Assembly (NCBI RefSeq): GCF_017565745.1
Contig: NZ_JAGDYM010000016.1
Span: 1 to 64,000 of the forward strand
Direction of reading: 5' to 3'
Source: Leucobacter weissii
GTDB taxonomy: Bacteria; Actinomycetota; Actinomycetes; Actinomycetales; Microbacteriaceae
DNA: 64,000 nucleotides
Shown: positions 35,910-43,594 of the stretch, one piece after another
Layout: each line of letters begins with the position of its first letter
Position numbering within the stretch: position 1 is the first letter of the stretch
Made by a program: the position numbers and the translations under genes
The notes under the pieces: generated by a model
Told to the model about the DNA's origin: nothing
What the model saw: only the letters and a program-made list of their open reading frames with translations
Databases searched by the model: none

Positions 35910-36563
35910 TCAGTGCCCGCGGTCGATCCACTCCTGGAGGTGCGGCTTCTCGTCGCCGATCGTCGTCGTGTCGCCGTGCCCGGTGTGCACGACCGTCTCC
36001 TCGGGCAGCGCGAGCAGGCGCTCGCGGATCGACTCGACGATCGTCGGGAAGTCGCTGTAGGAGCGCCCGGTCGCGCCCGGTCCGCCCTGGAACAGGGTGT
36101 CCCCGGTGAACACCGCGCCGAGCGCGGGGAGCGAGAAGCTCGTCGAGCCGGGGGAATGCCCGGGCGTGTGCAGCGCGGTGAGCGACACCCCGGCGACCTC
36201 GAACACGTCGCCGTCGGCGATCTCCGCATCCGGCGCATCCTCGTACACCGCATCCCAGAGGATCCGGTCCTCGGGGTGCAGGTGCAGCGGCGCGCGCAGC
36301 AGCTCCGCGCTCTCCCGGGCTGCGCGGATGTGGTCGTCGTGGCCGTGGGTCAGCAGGATCGCGACCGTCCGGCGATCGCCCACCGCGTCCGCGACCGCCT
36401 GCGCGTCGTGCGCAGGATCGATCACGATCGCCTCGGCGTCGTCCCCGACGATCCAGACGTTGTTGTCGACGTCCCAGGTGCCGCCGTCGAGCGAGAAGGT
36501 GCCGCTCGTGACGAGTCGTTCGATGCGCACGAGGCCGCTCTCTTTGCTCTCTGCCTCAGACAT
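35910..36563 (-). CDS. MBL-fold hydrolase, probable S-formylmycothiol hydrolase
   Basis: The 217 residues have a metallo-beta-lactamase fold with LLTHGHDDHIRAAR near residue 72, HTPGHSPGSTSF near 130 and FTGDTLFQGGPGATG. It starts within the stop codon of the mycothiol-dependent dehydrogenase gene (TGATG overlap). The mycobacterial neighbour of mscR is the same kind of protein. This arrangement suggests it hydrolyses the S-formylmycothiol made by that enzyme, a context-based inference. Confidence 0.88.
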   Translation of the reverse strand: MSEAESKESGLVRIERLVTSGTFSLDGGTWDVDNNVWIVGDDAEAIVIDPAHDAQAVADAVGDRRTVAILLTHGHDDHIRAARESAELLRAPLHLHPEDRILWDAVYEDAPDAEIADGDVFEVAGVSLTALHTPGHSPGSTSFSLPALGAVFTGDTLFQGGPGATGRSYSDFPTIVESIRERLLALPEETVVHTGHGDTTTIGDEKPHLQEWIDRGH

Positions 36564-37648
36564 CACAGCACCACCACCGATCGCAGCACGGTGCCGTCGC
36601 CCATCTTGCCGAAGGCGGCCTCGACGTCGCCGAGGCCGATCCGCTCCGTGACGAAGCCCTCCAGGTCGAGACGCCCCAGTTTGTACTGGTCGATGAGCAT
36701 CTGGAAGTCGCGGCTCGGCAGGCAGTCGCCGTACCAGGAGGACTTCAGCGATCCGCCGCGGCCGAAGACGTCGAGCAGCGGCAGGCGCAGCTGCATCTCC
36801 GGCGTCGGCACGCCGACGAGCACGACGCGCCCGGCGAGGTCGCGCGCGTAGAACGCCTGCTCGTAGGTCTCCGGGCGGCCGACCGCGTCGATCACGACGT
36901 CGGCGCCGAAGCCCCCGGTCAGCTCCCGGATCGCCTCGACCGCGTCGGTCTCGCGCGAGTTGACGGCGTGGGTCGCGCCGAAGCGCTTCGCCTGCTCCAG
37001 CTTGGCCCCGTCGATGTCGACCGCGATGATCGTGGTCGCCCCGGCGAGCTGCGCGCCCGCGATCGCCGCCGTGCCCACGCCGCCGCAGCCGATCACCGCG
37101 ACGGACTCGCCGCGCTGCACACCGCCGGTGTTGATCGCGGCGCCGATGCCCGCCATCACGCCGCAGCCGAGCAGCCCGACCGCCGCAGCGTCCGACTCCT
37201 CGTCGATCTTGGTGCACTGGCCGGCCGCGACGAGGGTCTTCTCGATGAACGCCCCGATGCCGAGCGCGGGCGCGAGCTCGGTGCCGTCCTCGAGCGTCAT
37301 CTTCTGCCGGGCGTTGTGCGTGGCGAAGCAGTACTGCGGGGCGCCCTTCGCGCAGGCGCGGCACTGCCCGCACACGGCGCGCCAGTTGAGGATCACCCGA
37401 TCCCCCACGGCGACCTCGGTGACGCCCTCGCCCACCGCGGCGACCCGTCCGGTGGCCTCGTGACCGAGCAGGAACGGGAACTCGTCGTTGATGCCGCCCT
37501 GCTGGTAGTGCAGATCCGTGTGGCAGACCCCGCTGGTGATGACGTCGACCACGGCCTCTCCCGGGCCGGGATCGGGGACCAGCACCGTCTCGATCGTCGC
37601 CGGAGCGCCCTGCTCGCGGACCACGACGCCCTGAACTCTGTAGACCAT
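36563..37648 (-). CDS. mscR: S-(hydroxymethyl)mycothiol dehydrogenase
   Basis: The 361 residues form a zinc-dependent MDR alcohol dehydrogenase. Catalytic zinc ligands are in [14 protein letters not shown] and GHEATGRV. The structural zinc lobe is [15 protein letters not shown], and the NAD-binding motif GCGGVG is near residue 195. [20 protein letters not shown] and the [14 protein letters not shown] segment are typical of the mycothiol-dependent formaldehyde dehydrogenase family. It oxidises the formaldehyde-mycothiol adduct. GAAAGGA precedes the ATG. It is divergent from the formate dehydrogenase gene. Confidence 0.9.
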   Translation of the reverse strand: MVYRVQGVVVREQGAPATIETVLVPDPGPGEAVVDVITSGVCHTDLHYQQGGINDEFPFLLGHEATGRVAAVGEGVTEVAVGDRVILNWRAVCGQCRACAKGAPQYCFATHNARQKMTLEDGTELAPALGIGAFIEKTLVAAGQCTKIDEESDAAAVGLLGCGVMAGIGAAINTGGVQRGESVAVIGCGGVGTAAIAGAQLAGATTIIAVDIDGAKLEQAKRFGATHAVNSRETDAVEAIRELTGGFGADVVIDAVGRPETYEQAFYARDLAGRVVLVGVPTPEMQLRLPLLDVFGRGGSLKSSWYGDCLPSRDFQMLIDQYKLGRLDLEGFVTERIGLGDVEAAFGKMGDGTVLRSVVVL

Positions 37649-37904
37649 GGGATTCCTTTCACGATGCACGGCTCTCTGCGACGGCGGCAGGGATGGCGGC
37701 CACCGCGCCGCATCATCCCCAGGCTATCGAACGGTCCACGGCGCGCAACCGCGCGGGACCCCGGTTCGGCCGGTAGCGCCGAACGACCGTGCGGAGCTGC
37801 CTGATGGACGCGGCGGATCGGAGCACCTACCGTGAGCAGGAACGCGAACGGTTCGCGTCGGAACAGATGCAGACGCAGTCAGATGCAGTGATGGAGTGAT
37901 GCGC
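37649..37904. promoter_or_regulatory. Divergent promoter region of the C1 detoxification cluster
   Basis: The 256 bases between the divergent dehydrogenase genes hold no gene. CAGATGCAGACGCAGTCAGATGCAGTGATG near 37863-37893 contains repeated GCAGNNGCAGTC-like half-sites just before the fdh start. LysR proteins bind dyads in such places, so this is a candidate operator region for the LysR gene downstream. Confidence 0.35.
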
Positions 37905-39062
37905 ATGGCGAAGGTACTGGTGGTCCTCTACCCGGACCCGGTCGACGGATTCCCGCCGACGTACGCACGGGACACGATCCCGGAACTGACCGCGTACCCG
38001 AACGGGCAGACGCTCCCCTCGCCCCGCGCCATCGACTTCACCCCGGGCGAACTGCTCGGCTCGGTCTCCGGCGAGCTCGGCCTGCGGAAGTACCTCGAGG
38101 AGAACGGCCACGAACTGGTCGTGACGAGCGACAAGGACGGCGAGGACTCCGTCTTCGAGCGGGAGCTCGTCGACGCCGAGGTCATCATCTCGCAGCCGTT
38201 CTGGCCCGGCTACCTCACCCCCGAGCGGATCGCCAAGGCGAAGAACCTGAAGATCGCGATCACCGCGGGCATCGGCAGCGACCACGTCGACCTGAAGACC
38301 GCCATCGAGCGCGGGATCACGGTCGCCGAGGTCACCTACAGCAACAGCATCGCCGTGGCGGAGCACACCGTCATGCAGGTGCTCGCACTCGTGCGCGACT
38401 TCGTGCGCCAGCACGACATCGTCCGCGAGGGCGGCTGGAACATCGCCGACGCGGTGCAGCGCTCCTACGACCTGGAGGGCCTCGACGTGGGCGTCTTCGC
38501 TGCGGGCCGCATCGGTCGCGCCGTGATCGAGCGACTCGCCCCCTTCGGCGTGAAGCTCGGCTACACCGACCGCCACCGCCTTCCGGCCGAGGTCGAGGAG
38601 CAGTACGGCCTCACCTTCCACGAGTCGATCCAGGATCTCGTGCGCAGCATCGACGTGCTGACGGTGCACGCGCCCCTCACCGACGAGACCCACGGTCTGC
38701 TGAACGACGAACTGCTGGCGACCTTCCGCCGCGGCGCCTACATCGTCAATCCGGCCCGCGGAGCCATCGCGGATCGCGACGCCATCGTGCGGGCGCTCGA
38801 GAGCGGGCAGCTCGCCGGCTATGCCGGTGACGTGTGGTTCCCCCAGCCGGCCCCGGCCGACCACCCGTGGCGGACGATGCCGAACAACGCGATGACGACC
38901 CACACCTCGGGCACTTCCCTGCCGTCGCAGGCGAAGTACGCCGCGGGCACCCGCGAGATCCTGGAGGCCTACTTCGAGGGGCGCGAGATCCGCTCGGAGT
39001 ACCTCATCGTGGACGGAGGCGCGTACGCTGGGACGGGCGCGCACTCGTACGCGAAGAAGTAG
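37905..39062 (+). CDS. fdh: NAD-dependent formate dehydrogenase
   Basis: Oxidises formate to CO2 with NAD. The 385 residues are full length for the D-2-hydroxyacid-type formate dehydrogenases. MAKVLVVLYPDPVDGFPPTYARD is at the N-terminus. ITAGIGSDHVDL and EVTYSNSIAVAEHTVMQVLALVRD are the formate-specific loops, with the NAD motif GRIGRAV near residue 203 and VNPARGAIAD. THTSGTSLPSQAKYA contains the catalytic His region. Two upstream ATGs are in frame, but GGAG lies eight bases before the ATG at 37905. It completes formaldehyde disposal begun by the divergent mycothiol enzymes. Confidence 0.95.
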   Translation: MAKVLVVLYPDPVDGFPPTYARDTIPELTAYPNGQTLPSPRAIDFTPGELLGSVSGELGLRKYLEENGHELVVTSDKDGEDSVFERELVDAEVIISQPFWPGYLTPERIAKAKNLKIAITAGIGSDHVDLKTAIERGITVAEVTYSNSIAVAEHTVMQVLALVRDFVRQHDIVREGGWNIADAVQRSYDLEGLDVGVFAAGRIGRAVIERLAPFGVKLGYTDRHRLPAEVEEQYGLTFHESIQDLVRSIDVLTVHAPLTDETHGLLNDELLATFRRGAYIVNPARGAIADRDAIVRALESGQLAGYAGDVWFPQPAPADHPWRTMPNNAMTTHTSGTSLPSQAKYAAGTREILEAYFEGREIRSEYLIVDGGAYAGTGAHSYAKK

Positions 39063-39132
39063 GCGCGGCGGTCCTCGGGAGGGGCGGGCACCGCCCCTCC
39101 CGAGGCGGTCGAGGCTCGAGAGGGGAACCGGG

Positions 39133-40011
39133 ATGCTGCTCACCCAGTTGGAGTACTTCCTGGCGCTCGCCCGCGAGCAGCACTTCGGCCGTGCCGCGGC
39201 GGCCTCCTTCGTGTCGCCGTCGACGCTCTCCGAGGCCGTGCGCAAGCTGGAGGCGGAGCTCGGCGTGCCGCTCGTGCATCGGGGCCGCAGCTTCGAGGGG
39301 CTCACCGGGGAGGGCGAGCTGGTGCTCGTCTGGGCGCGTCGGATCGTCGCGGATCATCGCGCGCTGTCCGATGAGATCGCCGTCGCCCGGGAGCGCCTCG
39401 CGACGCGAGCCCGCTTCGGGGTGATCCCGTCGGGCATCGCGGCCGTGTCGCGGATCGTCACCCGCCTGAGCGACGCGAACCCGCTGGTCTCCTGCTCGAT
39501 CGCCTCCGGTCTGACTTCCGAGGAGATCGTCGCCCGGCTCCGCAGCTACGAGCTGGATGCCGGGATCATCCATCCGTCCGCCGCCGACGGACCGGATCTG
39601 CACACCGTGCCCCTCGCATCGGTCCGCGCGGTCGTCGTCTGCGGAGCGGACGCCTTCGACGCCGATGTCGACGAGGTCACGGGCGAGATGCTCGCCCGTG
39701 CCCCGCTCTGCCTGCTCTCACCCGGGATGCGCGCGCGTCAGGTCTTCGACCAGGAGATGCACGCCCACGGCCTCGATCTCGCCCCCAGAGTCGAGACGGA
39801 CTCGGTCGAGGCGCTGCTCGCGCTGGTCTCGGAGGGATCCTGGACCGCCGTGGTGCCGGAGAGCTCGCTCGGGGGTCGCCTCGACCCGGGGCTCCGCGTG
39901 CTCCCGCTCGTCGACCCCGAGGTGCGCACCCCGCTGGCCCTCGTGCGGATCGCCGACGACCCGGCTCCTCCGCTCTCCACGGCGATCGACGCCGTTTCCA
40001 GACCGGCCTGA
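39133..40011 (+). CDS. LysR-family regulator, likely of formate/formaldehyde genes
   Basis: The 292 residues comprise an N-terminal helix-turn-helix (QLEYFLALAREQHFGRAAAASFVSPSTLSEAVRKLEAELG) and a periplasmic-binding-like effector domain starting about residue 90. It lies 70 bases downstream of fdh on the same strand and is probably co-transcribed with it. LysR genes in this position usually control the adjacent operon. GGGGAACCGGG precedes the ATG. Confidence 0.92.
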   Translation: MLLTQLEYFLALAREQHFGRAAAASFVSPSTLSEAVRKLEAELGVPLVHRGRSFEGLTGEGELVLVWARRIVADHRALSDEIAVARERLATRARFGVIPSGIAAVSRIVTRLSDANPLVSCSIASGLTSEEIVARLRSYELDAGIIHPSAADGPDLHTVPLASVRAVVVCGADAFDADVDEVTGEMLARAPLCLLSPGMRARQVFDQEMHAHGLDLAPRVETDSVEALLALVSEGSWTAVVPESSLGGRLDPGLRVLPLVDPEVRTPLALVRIADDPAPPLSTAIDAVSRPA

Positions 40012-40063
40012 TCGTGTCCGGCCTCGCCCGCTCCCGAGAGATTCCTCTTCCGATGTCCGGACG

Positions 40064-40130
40064 CTTCGACAGGCTCAGCGACCGGCGCCTCCCCCGCCAC
40101 AGAGCGTTTCGGTCCCTGAGCCTGTCGAAG
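40064..40130. repeat. CTTCGACAGGCTCAG palindromic element
   Basis: CTTCGACAGGCTCAGCGACCGG begins at 40064, and its inverted partner CGGTCCCTGAGCCTGTCGAAG ends at 40130. The arms are nearly perfect over about 20 bases. It sits between the LysR and HPP genes. Relatives occur at 3561-3613 (decayed) and inside the ABC-F gene at 45144-45199. I recognise the core as a frequent intergenic palindrome of high-GC actinobacteria. Confidence 0.8.
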
Positions 40131-40164
40131 GGGCTGAAACGCGACGCACGTCAGCAGGTTGCCC

Positions 40165-40680
40165 ATGTCCCCCCTCTCCCGCCTCCTCGCCCGAACCCAG
40201 CCGCCGTTGAGCCGGTCGCGGATCGCCGCCGCGGCGCTGGCCGGCGCGCTCACGATCGCGGTGCTCGGACTGCTGAGCGATTCGACGGGCTTCCCGATCC
40301 TCGTCGCCGCCTTCGGCTCGTCGTGCGTCCTCGTGTTCACCACTCCCGCCGCGCCTCTCGCCCAGCCGATCAACGTGGTCGGCGGCCACCTCGTCGCTGC
40401 GGTCTGCGGGCTCCTCGCCCGCTATGCGCTGCCCACCGAATGGTGGAGCCTCGCTCTCGCCGTCGGTGCGGCGCTCGGGGCGATGGCGGCGCTCCGCGTC
40501 ACGCATCCGCCCGCAGGCGGCACGCCGATCGCGATCATGCTCGCGCAGGAGAGCTGGGCCTATCTCCTGGTCCCGATCCTGGTGGGCGCGGCGATCGTCG
40601 CGGCCGGAGGGAGTCTCTTCCGGGCGCTCTCGGCTCGGGCCGAACGCGCCCGGGCGCGAGCCGGGGCCACCGCGAGCTGA
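40165..40680 (+). CDS. HPP-family membrane protein
   Basis: The 171-residue membrane protein has four hydrophobic helices and the family motif RVTHPPAGGTPIA near residue 112. SRIAAAALAGALTIAVLGLL forms the first helix. HPP proteins are thought to transport nitrite/nitrate or related small anions in some bacteria, but function is poorly defined. AGG lies seven bases before the ATG. Confidence 0.88.
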   Translation: MSPLSRLLARTQPPLSRSRIAAAALAGALTIAVLGLLSDSTGFPILVAAFGSSCVLVFTTPAAPLAQPINVVGGHLVAAVCGLLARYALPTEWWSLALAVGAALGAMAALRVTHPPAGGTPIAIMLAQESWAYLLVPILVGAAIVAAGGSLFRALSARAERARARAGATAS

Positions 40681-40734
40681 ACCGGGCCTCCGGCGGATCC
40701 GCGCGGAGGAGCTTCCGCGCGCCGCCCTCGGATT

Positions 40735-40764
40735 CATAAACATATTGCAATTTACTTATTTATG
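40735..40764. promoter_or_regulatory. AT-rich operator/promoter of the ArsR gene
   Basis: The interval reads CATAAACATATTGCAATTTA and continues CTTATTTATG, with inverted arms CATAAA/TTTATG (40735-40740 and 40759-40764). Within about 30 bases it is the most AT-rich stretch of the window. ArsR/SmtB repressors bind such AT-rich dyads overlapping their own promoters, so autoregulation is likely. Confidence 0.55.
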
Positions 40765-40771
40765 TGATTGA

Positions 40772-41131
40772 GTGGATCCCGTGGATGCAGAACCCGGACT
40801 CGCCGAGGCGGCGCAACTGTTCAAGGTGCTCGGCAACGAGTCGAGACTGGGGCTCCTGCGGCTGATCAGCCGAGAGCCGCGCGCCGTGAGCGCGCTGTCC
40901 GAGGCAAGCGGCATGTCGCAGCCGCTCGTCTCGCAGCACCTGCGCACCCTGCGCCAGGCCGGGCTGGCCACGGATGTTCGACACGGCAAGACGGTCGTGT
41001 ACCACCTGGCCGACCTGCACGTCGATCACGTGATCGCCGACGCGCTCGCCCACGTGCTCGAACCCCGCGGCTCGGAGCATCCGCACGAATCGCACCATCC
41101 GACATCGCACCACACCGAGGAGACATCATGA
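40772..41131 (+). CDS. ArsR/SmtB-family zinc-sensing repressor
   Basis: The 119 residues form a winged helix (FKVLGNESRLGLLRLISREPRAVSALSEASGMSQPLVSQHLRTLRQAGL). Helix 5 reads DLHVDHVIADALAHVLE, exactly the DxHx10HxxE zinc site of SmtB/CzrA. The C-terminal tail is His-rich (HPHESHHPTSHHTE). It should dissociate from DNA on binding Zn(II). It starts with GTG and its stop overlaps the next start (ATGA). A second GTG at 40781 is also possible. Confidence 0.9.
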   Translation: MDPVDAEPGLAEAAQLFKVLGNESRLGLLRLISREPRAVSALSEASGMSQPLVSQHLRTLRQAGLATDVRHGKTVVYHLADLHVDHVIADALAHVLEPRGSEHPHESHHPTSHHTEETS

Positions 41132-41283
41132 GCACCACCGAGACCCGGGCCGAGCACACCGTCGCGGAGCACCGTCACGCCGAGGGCTGCGGCCATGAGG
41201 CCGTGGCGCACGAGGACCATGTCGACTATCTGCACGACGGGCACAAGCACGCCGAGCACGAGGATCACTACGACGAGCACTGA
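41128..41283 (+). CDS. 51-residue His-rich small protein
   Basis: Beginning MSTTETRAEHTVAEHRHAEG, it contains EGCGHEAVAHEDHVDYLHDG and a tail rich in EH/DH pairs. There are twelve histidines plus one cysteine, clearly suited to chelating zinc or nickel. It overlaps the ArsR stop by four bases. Small proteins with the CGHEAVxHxDHVDYxHDGH pattern accompany zinc regulators in many actinobacteria. A cytoplasmic zinc buffer is the likely role (inference). Confidence 0.85.
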   Translation: MSTTETRAEHTVAEHRHAEGCGHEAVAHEDHVDYLHDGHKHAEHEDHYDEH

Positions 41284-41308
41284 TCGAGCGGGCACCGGCT
41301 CCGGCACG

Positions 41309-41337
41309 CGAGTGGGCGCGAAGCGCCCTTTCCCACT
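41309..41337. terminator. Hairpin between the His-rich gene and the TetR gene
   Basis: CGAGTGGG and CCCACTCG form an eight-base-pair stem. GAAGCGCCC and GGGGCACTTC just beyond (to about 41357) can form an alternative structure. It lies between convergent gene ends and probably terminates both. Confidence 0.6.
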
Positions 41338-41376
41338 CGACCAAGGGGCACTTCGGGACCACAGACCTGCCGGGGC

Positions 41377-42081
41377 CTACCGCGGGGCGAGGGCACGCTC
41401 GACACCGTCGAGCACGACGCCGAGCTTGCCCGTGAACCAGTCGATCGGCGCGGCGGTGATCGCCGCATGGATCGCACCGTGGATGAGGTCGCGCTCGGCC
41501 GGGCTCGCCCCCTCGCCCGGGGCGTCGGGCGCCGACTCGACCTCCCACAGGCGGTGCAGGTGCGCCCGGCCCGGCCCGGCCCCCGGCACGATGGCGTCGA
41601 AGTGCTCGACGCCGCGCCGGTTGTCGGTGACGAGGTCGAAGACCACGTCGCAGGCGAGCACCGCGTTCGTCGCGCTGAAGCCCTGCCGCATGAGCATGGC
41701 GCACAGGTCGTCCATCAGGAGCATCATGCCGCGCGGCACGATGCCCCGAGCTGCCTCGGTCGCGGAGCCCGGGTAGGCCTCCCAGGCGTGCCACGCCGTG
41801 ATGGCGTAGTCGGTCATCACCCGGCGCCAGGGCCCGTCGAGGCTCGGCCAGTCGATCTGCGCCATCGCGTGGTCGAGCCCGAGGCGCACCAGCTCGTCGC
41901 GATCGGGCGCGTGGCGGTACAGGGTGGTCTCGCCCACGCCGAGGCGCTCGCGCACGGCGGCGAAGGTGAGCCGCGGGAACCCCACCTCGAGCACGGCGAC
42001 GGCGATGGCCTCGGGGGTCAGGCTCGGCGGGCGGCCCCGCCGGGGCGGATCACCGCTCGTCCGCCGGGGTCGATCCTTCAT
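41377..42081 (-). CDS. TetR-family regulator
   Basis: The 234 residues have an N-terminal TetR helix-turn-helix with LTFAAVRERLGVGETTLYRHAPDRDEL near residues 35-60 and a variable ligand-binding domain. The start lies inside the end of the MFS gene (32-base overlap), with GGAGA just before the ATG. It is therefore made from the same transcript as the exporter and is presumably its local regulator. Confidence 0.9.
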   Translation of the reverse strand: MKDRPRRTSGDPPRRGRPPSLTPEAIAVAVLEVGFPRLTFAAVRERLGVGETTLYRHAPDRDELVRLGLDHAMAQIDWPSLDGPWRRVMTDYAITAWHAWEAYPGSATEAARGIVPRGMMLLMDDLCAMLMRQGFSATNAVLACDVVFDLVTDNRRGVEHFDAIVPGAGPGRAHLHRLWEVESAPDAPGEGASPAERDLIHGAIHAAITAAPIDWFTGKLGVVLDGVERALAPR

Positions 42082-43360
42082 CGCTCTCCACTGTACCGTC
42101 GAAGGCGGCGTCACCGCGCTCCGCCTGCGGCCGCGCGACGGCGCGGAAGCGCGGGTGCAGCAGCACGAAGACCGCCACGGCGGCCATGATCGCGCCGCCG
42201 ACGATGATGGGCAGCGGCGGCCACAGCCCGTAGAGCGCCGTGCTCGCGGTGGGAGCGACGACGAAGGTGAGCCCGTTCGTGGCCCCCACGAGCCCGGCGA
42301 GGCCGCCCTGCTCCTCGCGGCGCATGAGCAGCGTCGGACCCGCAGTGTAGCCCGGCATCGCGATGCCGAGGCCGAGGCCGATGAGCAGGATCGAGACGAC
42401 CAGCAGCCACGCTCCGCCATCCGGCGCCAGCAACGCGAAGCCGAGGAGCGCGACGGATGATCCGACGCGCAGCAGCGTCGCCGGCGACCAGCCGCTGCGG
42501 GGCACGATCACCCCCTGCGCCACCACCATGCCGATGCCCGCGGCCAGCAGCGCGCCGCCGGTGACGAGGCCCGTCTGCTCGGCACCCAGCGCGAGCCGGT
42601 CCTGCACGATGAAGCCGGTGATGACCTGGACGAAGCCGAGCGCGGTGAACATGCCGAAGCCCGCGAGCAGGAAGGGCCAGACCCGCGGATCCCGCGGGCT
42701 GATGCGGGGCGGATCGGCGACGAGCTCCTGCCGCGGCTCCCGACGCAGCCGGAACGCGACGAGCGTCACCCCGACCGCGAGGAGCAGCGGAACCACCACG
42801 ATCGGGACGATCAGCCCGAGCCCGGCGAGCGCGCCGCCGACGACGGCGCCGGCCACCATGGCGACCCCCTGCACCGCGCCGATGCCCGCCATGCCCTTCA
42901 CCCGCGTCGGCTCGTCGGGGGTGACGTCGGCGATGTAGGCCTGGGCGGTCGGCGGGATCGCGGCGATCGCCGTCCCGAAGCCGAAGCCGCGCAGCAGCAC
43001 GAACAGCGCGAACAGCGCGGCTCCGGTGAGCAGCCCCGACATGCCCGCCGCGGCGACCCCGGCGAAGAGCGCCATCGCCGCGGTGGCGAGGGCGAGAGCC
43101 GCCACGAGCACCGGCTTGCGTCCCCAGGACTGCGATCGGCGTCCCCAGAACTGGCTGGAGATCACGACCATGACGGCCGCCACGCTGATGGTCACGCCGA
43201 TCTGCCATTCGGCGAGGCCCACCTCGCGCGACAGCGGCGCGATGATCGGGTTCAGGGTCATCTGCCCCAGATAGGCGAGGAACACGATCCCGAGCAGCAG
43301 CGGGATCTGTGGCTTGGTGTTCGGCAGCGCCTCCTGCGGAGCCTCGTCGGGCCTGGTCAT
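42050..43360 (-). CDS. MFS multidrug-type exporter
   Basis: The 436-residue protein has twelve hydrophobic segments. The loop 2-3 motif reads SQFWGRRSQSWGRKPVLV, and motif C-like GMVVAQGV and PGYTAGPTL are in the second half. This is the DHA1-type drug:H+ antiporter layout. It ends in a charged tail overlapping the TetR gene. AGGGAGAG precedes the ATG. The substrate is unknown. Confidence 0.9.
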   Translation of the reverse strand: MTRPDEAPQEALPNTKPQIPLLLGIVFLAYLGQMTLNPIIAPLSREVGLAEWQIGVTISVAAVMVVISSQFWGRRSQSWGRKPVLVAALALATAAMALFAGVAAAGMSGLLTGAALFALFVLLRGFGFGTAIAAIPPTAQAYIADVTPDEPTRVKGMAGIGAVQGVAMVAGAVVGGALAGLGLIVPIVVVPLLLAVGVTLVAFRLRREPRQELVADPPRISPRDPRVWPFLLAGFGMFTALGFVQVITGFIVQDRLALGAEQTGLVTGGALLAAGIGMVVAQGVIVPRSGWSPATLLRVGSSVALLGFALLAPDGGAWLLVVSILLIGLGLGIAMPGYTAGPTLLMRREEQGGLAGLVGATNGLTFVVAPTASTALYGLWPPLPIIVGGAIMAAVAVFVLLHPRFRAVARPQAERGDAAFDGTVESDEGSTPADER

Positions 43361-43594
43361 GTCTCTCCCTGCAGGTCGGTGCTTCGGCTGGTGAGCGGTC
43401 GCCCGCATCGGGGCGTCGACCGCACGGCGCCGATCGAGGATCTGGCGGCGTCGCGGCGCCGCCCTGCGGGACTCCTATTTCGAGAGTATACCCCCATAAA
43501 TATTGGCGGGACGAACCCGCATCGACGCGCCGGGGCGACAGGTGGGCTGCGCGGCGGCGAGCGCGCAGCGGACGCGCGTATCCTGGAGGACGAT
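43361..43594. promoter_or_regulatory. Divergent promoter region of the exporter and ABC-F genes
   Basis: The 234 bases between the divergent starts contain one AT-rich island at 43475-43505 (TATTTCGAGAGTATACCCCC then ATAAATATTGG), the likely site of both promoters. No clean dyad for TetR is seen. Confidence 0.4.

Noticed and set aside
41128-41283. Considered as noise because it is only 51 residues
   Set aside because: Kept as a gene: overlap with ArsR, extreme histidine content and a recognised pattern in other actinobacteria.
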